Assembly (NCBI GenBank): GCA_002427465.1
Contig: DIRC01000040.1
Location: 6,879-13,201, forward strand
DNA from: Clostridiales bacterium UBA5446
GTDB taxonomy: Bacteria > Bacillota > Clostridia > Oscillospirales > Oscillospiraceae
Length of the DNA: 6,323 bases
Direction: 5' to 3'
How positions within the stretch are numbered: the first letter of the stretch is position 1; each line of letters starts with the position of its first letter. Positions 5,290 to 6,323 of this stretch are shown in pieces. Below the pieces are notes generated by a model. The model saw only the letters and a list, made by a program, of their open reading frames with translations. It was not told the origin of the DNA and made no database searches. Both the position numbers and the translations under genes were made by a program.

Positions 5290-6323
5290 ATGAAATTTTC
5301 TGAATTGCTGAGTGAATTGGCTGAGAAATATAGCGTTTTGTCAAAGCAAATTGTGAAAGACGGCAATGTGTATTACATTGATAAGGCGGATGCCAGGAAA
5401 GTACCCGGTGAAGATGCGTTGACGTGGTCTGATGATTTGTGCGGCGTGAACACCGGCGCGCTTGGAGAATACCTTTTGTGGAGCGGAGACAGTTCCGACA
5501 AACTCAATGCGGCTCAGTGCAGCTGGGCGGAGTTCAAACCGGATGAACTGACTGATGCGGTGGCGGCTGCCGAGGAGCTACTGCGCCATGAATACAAGTC
5601 CCAGAGCCTGCGGATGCGCATGATGGAAATGATCATGTATGGCAAGGGGCTGGACGCGATCGTGGATGCGATGGCGAAGGAGCTGAACATAAACATCACC
5701 ATAATCGACATGAGCGGCAAGATTATCACGCACTCGCATCCGTTCACGCTCAACGACTCGCTCTGGATAGAGAGCATAGAGCGTGGCTTCTGCCCGCCGT
5801 TTTTTATAAAGCACATATATAATGTGAGCGCGCAGCATGGCGACGAGCAGAACGACGGCCCGCTGCTGCGCCACTGCAAGGATAATCAGCTCTATTACCT
5901 TGCCAAGCGGATACGTATTAACGGAGAGCTTTACGGATATGTGTTCATGCTTCAGAAAGAAGAGAACTTCAGCACGTACTGCGGAGATGTGCTGTCGTAC
6001 ATCAGCTATGCGGCGACGGAGTTCATGCCGAAAAACATAAATGCGGACAGCGTGAAGAACGGGCTTTATGATAATCTGCTTATTGACATTTTCCGCGGGA
6101 TACCGTCGGAGCAGATAAACGCGCGTATATACGCCGGGGAAATGAAATTCCCGAGCCGCATGTGCATCGCGGCGGTGAAGCCGCGGTTCTTCCAGGGGAC
6201 AAACTATGTCAAGGATGATATGCCGCGCACGCTGCGGCAAATGTTCCCGCGCGAGAGATACGTATATTACAACAAGATGATGGTCATTCTCTTCGGCCTT
6301 TCGGATGATGCCCCTGCGCTTGC
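5290..6323 (+). CDS. PucR/CdaR-like transcriptional regulator, sensor portion (C-terminus outside the window)
   Basis: An open frame of 344 full codons starts at ATG 5290-5292, with GAGGTGA at 5279-5285, and runs off the right edge without a stop. Residues 1-85 form an N-terminal domain (KFSELLSELAEKY at its start). A helical, heptad-like linker follows at about 88-115. Residues 118-250 look like a GAF/PAS-type sensor: helix GLDAIVDAMAKEL, strand ITIIDMSGKIITHSHP, and a closing LYGYVFMLQKEE strand. The helix NGLYDNLLIDIFRG (277-290) and a following beta-rich part (CIAAVKPR, YYNKMMVILFGL) match the central region of PucR/CdaR-type proteins. In that family a helix-turn-helix of the HTH_30 type ends the protein; here it would lie outside the window, so the DNA-binding role is inferred. 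Its divergent placement over a shared, repeat-bearing intergenic region makes it the probable regulator of the redox operon. The ligand is unknown. Alternative: another GAF-containing signalling protein. Confidence 0.75.
   Translation, partial: MKFSELLSELAEKYSVLSKQIVKDGNVYYIDKADARKVPGEDALTWSDDLCGVNTGALGEYLLWSGDSSDKLNAAQCSWAEFKPDELTDAVAAAEELLRHEYKSQSLRMRMMEMIMYGKGLDAIVDAMAKELNINITIIDMSGKIITHSHPFTLNDSLWIESIERGFCPPFFIKHIYNVSAQHGDEQNDGPLLRHCKDNQLYYLAKRIRINGELYGYVFMLQKEENFSTYCGDVLSYISYAATEFMPKNINADSVKNGLYDNLLIDIFRGIPSEQINARIYAGEMKFPSRMCIAAVKPRFFQGTNYVKDDMPRTLRQMFPRERYVYYNKMMVILFGLSDDAPAL

Noticed and set aside
5578..6240. A 220-codon minus-strand open frame opposite the regulator.
   Set aside because: The plus-strand frame has a ribosome site, a sensible start and sensor-like sequence to the window end. 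The minus frame is an Arg/His/Val-rich shadow without a ribosome site or recognisable motif.
1..6323. tRNA, rRNA, CRISPR arrays, complete insertion sequences and riboswitches.
   Set aside because: I saw no cloverleaf, no regularly spaced direct repeats, no transposase frame with terminal inverted repeats and no recognisable aptamer in the noncoding gaps.

Overview
The window most likely comes from a Clostridia-type Firmicute, perhaps an anaerobic gut bacterium. This is inferred from strong purine-rich Shine-Dalgarno sites (AGGAGG, GAGGAG), medium-high GC with a clear GC-ending codon preference, a flavin/Fe-S ene-reductase of the anaerobe type (BaiCD/FadH-like) and a PucR-like regulator. The species cannot be named from the sequence.

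Layout. Positions 1-690 look like a scar. A lower-GC, minus-strand fragment of a glycosyltransferase-like protein (1 to about 489, running off the left edge) abuts a GC-rich, plus-strand C-terminal fragment of an unrecognised protein (about 490-690). Both have lost their 5' ends at about the same place, so a rearrangement junction lies near 460-505. A 15-bp perfect hairpin with a T-run on the minus strand (723-763) follows and ends the next transcription unit.

The core is a four-gene minus-strand operon, read right to left: a 645-aa FMN/4Fe-4S/FAD ene-reductase of the Old Yellow Enzyme class (3165-5102), a short-chain dehydrogenase (SDR; 2298-3134), a second related SDR (1355-2215) and a small membrane protein of about 175 aa (791-1318). 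Gaps are 30, 82 and 36 bp. The 82-bp gap holds a 13-bp hairpin without a clear U-tract.

A 187-bp divergent intergenic region (5103-5289) separates the operon from a plus-strand gene (5290 to the right edge) that looks like the sensor part of a PucR/CdaR-type regulator; its DNA-binding end would lie outside the window. The intergenic region carries repeats of TTGTGCG, including an inverted pair with centres 21 bp apart, next to candidate promoters on both strands.

Working model (inference): the regulator senses a small molecule and controls the operon. The ene-reductase reduces a C=C conjugated to a carbonyl, and the two NAD-type SDRs interconvert keto and hydroxyl groups on the same scaffold. 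The gene set resembles bacterial bile-acid/steroid or other enone-reducing pathways, but the substrate cannot be read from the sequence.
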